Below are positions 63,608 to 64,000 of a stretch of 64,000 nucleotides of DNA, in pieces. The stretch's first letter is position 1, and every line of letters begins with the position of its first letter. The translations under genes were made by a program, and so were the position numbers. The notes beneath the pieces were generated by a model, which saw only the letters and a list, made by a program, of their open reading frames with translations, ran no database searches and was not told the origin of the DNA. Location of the stretch: positions 5,821,001 to 5,885,000 of the forward strand of contig JAQPZY010001688.1 of assembly GCA_029931535.1 (NCBI GenBank), written 5' to 3'. The stretch comes from Margaritifera margaritifera. Taxonomy: Eukaryota > Mollusca > Bivalvia > Unionida > Margaritiferidae.

Positions 63608-64000
63608 GCCTGCGTGCACACACAGATAGGCTTAGAAAGATCTATATATTTACATTAGAGTAGCATATTAAACGATTACAGAGGATATGTTTAGTTCTTC
63701 CAGAATGATAATTTACTCAAGTAATATTGTTAAGCGTAACCACATTTACGTCAGCGTATAGCCATTATTATATTGCATCTGCAACAACGTGTAAAAGTGA
63801 AACACTGGTTACTTGACCATCGTTTGATCCCCGATTTTAAATATCAGGTTTACAGTCTGACCTTCACTTCGTTAATAAAAAAACAGACCCTTGTTTACAA
63901 GCGAAAGCAGCTTTAATCAAAGCCAAATGGAATTCGTTTTAGTAATCTTTTTGTTGCTTTTCATTTCATTTTAAACATTGTATCGAAAAATTCTATCATT
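63605..64000. other. Non-coding right edge
   Basis: AT-rich sequence without recognisable features. Confidence 0.5.

Overview
This is a eukaryotic (metazoan) window: AT-rich, gene-poor and full of microsatellites, minisatellites and relics of mobile elements. The only convincing cellular gene has vertebrate-like splice signals and belongs to the animal Sp family. The tRNA-derived SINEs, one of which ends in a 'GCGTTAAACCC' motif followed by CAAA repeats, the Tx1/L1-like LINE relic and the Polinton-like relic together suggest a lophotrochozoan, most likely a mollusc. The species cannot be named from the sequence.

Layout. About 0.1-6.7 kb is non-coding, with a recent 143-bp tandem duplication. 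About 6.8-8.7 kb is a decayed LINE. About 9.5-17.2 kb is a decayed Polinton/Maverick-like virus-transposon: a DNA polymerase B fragment, a capsid-like frame, coiled-coil frames, a small virion-like protein and an HNH/endonuclease-like frame, all broken. A second LINE reverse-transcriptase piece follows at 17.3-17.65 kb. An unidentified GC-richer broken reading frame lies on the minus strand at 21.67-22.73 kb. A long inverted-repeat (foldback-like) element occupies about 27.03-29.40 kb. SINEs and dispersed repeats fill 30-35.1 kb.

The centre is a two-exon Sp5 transcription factor gene on the plus strand. A TCF/LEF-site-rich upstream region lies at about 36.99-37.56 kb. A very short candidate first coding exon lies at 37801-37845 with a GTGAGT donor, followed by a 7-kb repeat-bearing intron. 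The main exon at 44855-45967 encodes the PWWS motif, the buttonhead box, three C2H2 fingers and an acidic tail. The promoter motifs fit the known role of Sp5 as a direct Wnt/beta-catenin target.

The right third (47-64 kb) has no recognisable gene. It holds minisatellites (31, 34, 41, 42, 46 and 65 bp units), SINEs, a degenerate array whose units carry a nuclear-receptor-like GGTCAnnnTGACC palindrome, and a diverged direct duplication, one copy of which has taken a SINE insertion with a visible target-site duplication.
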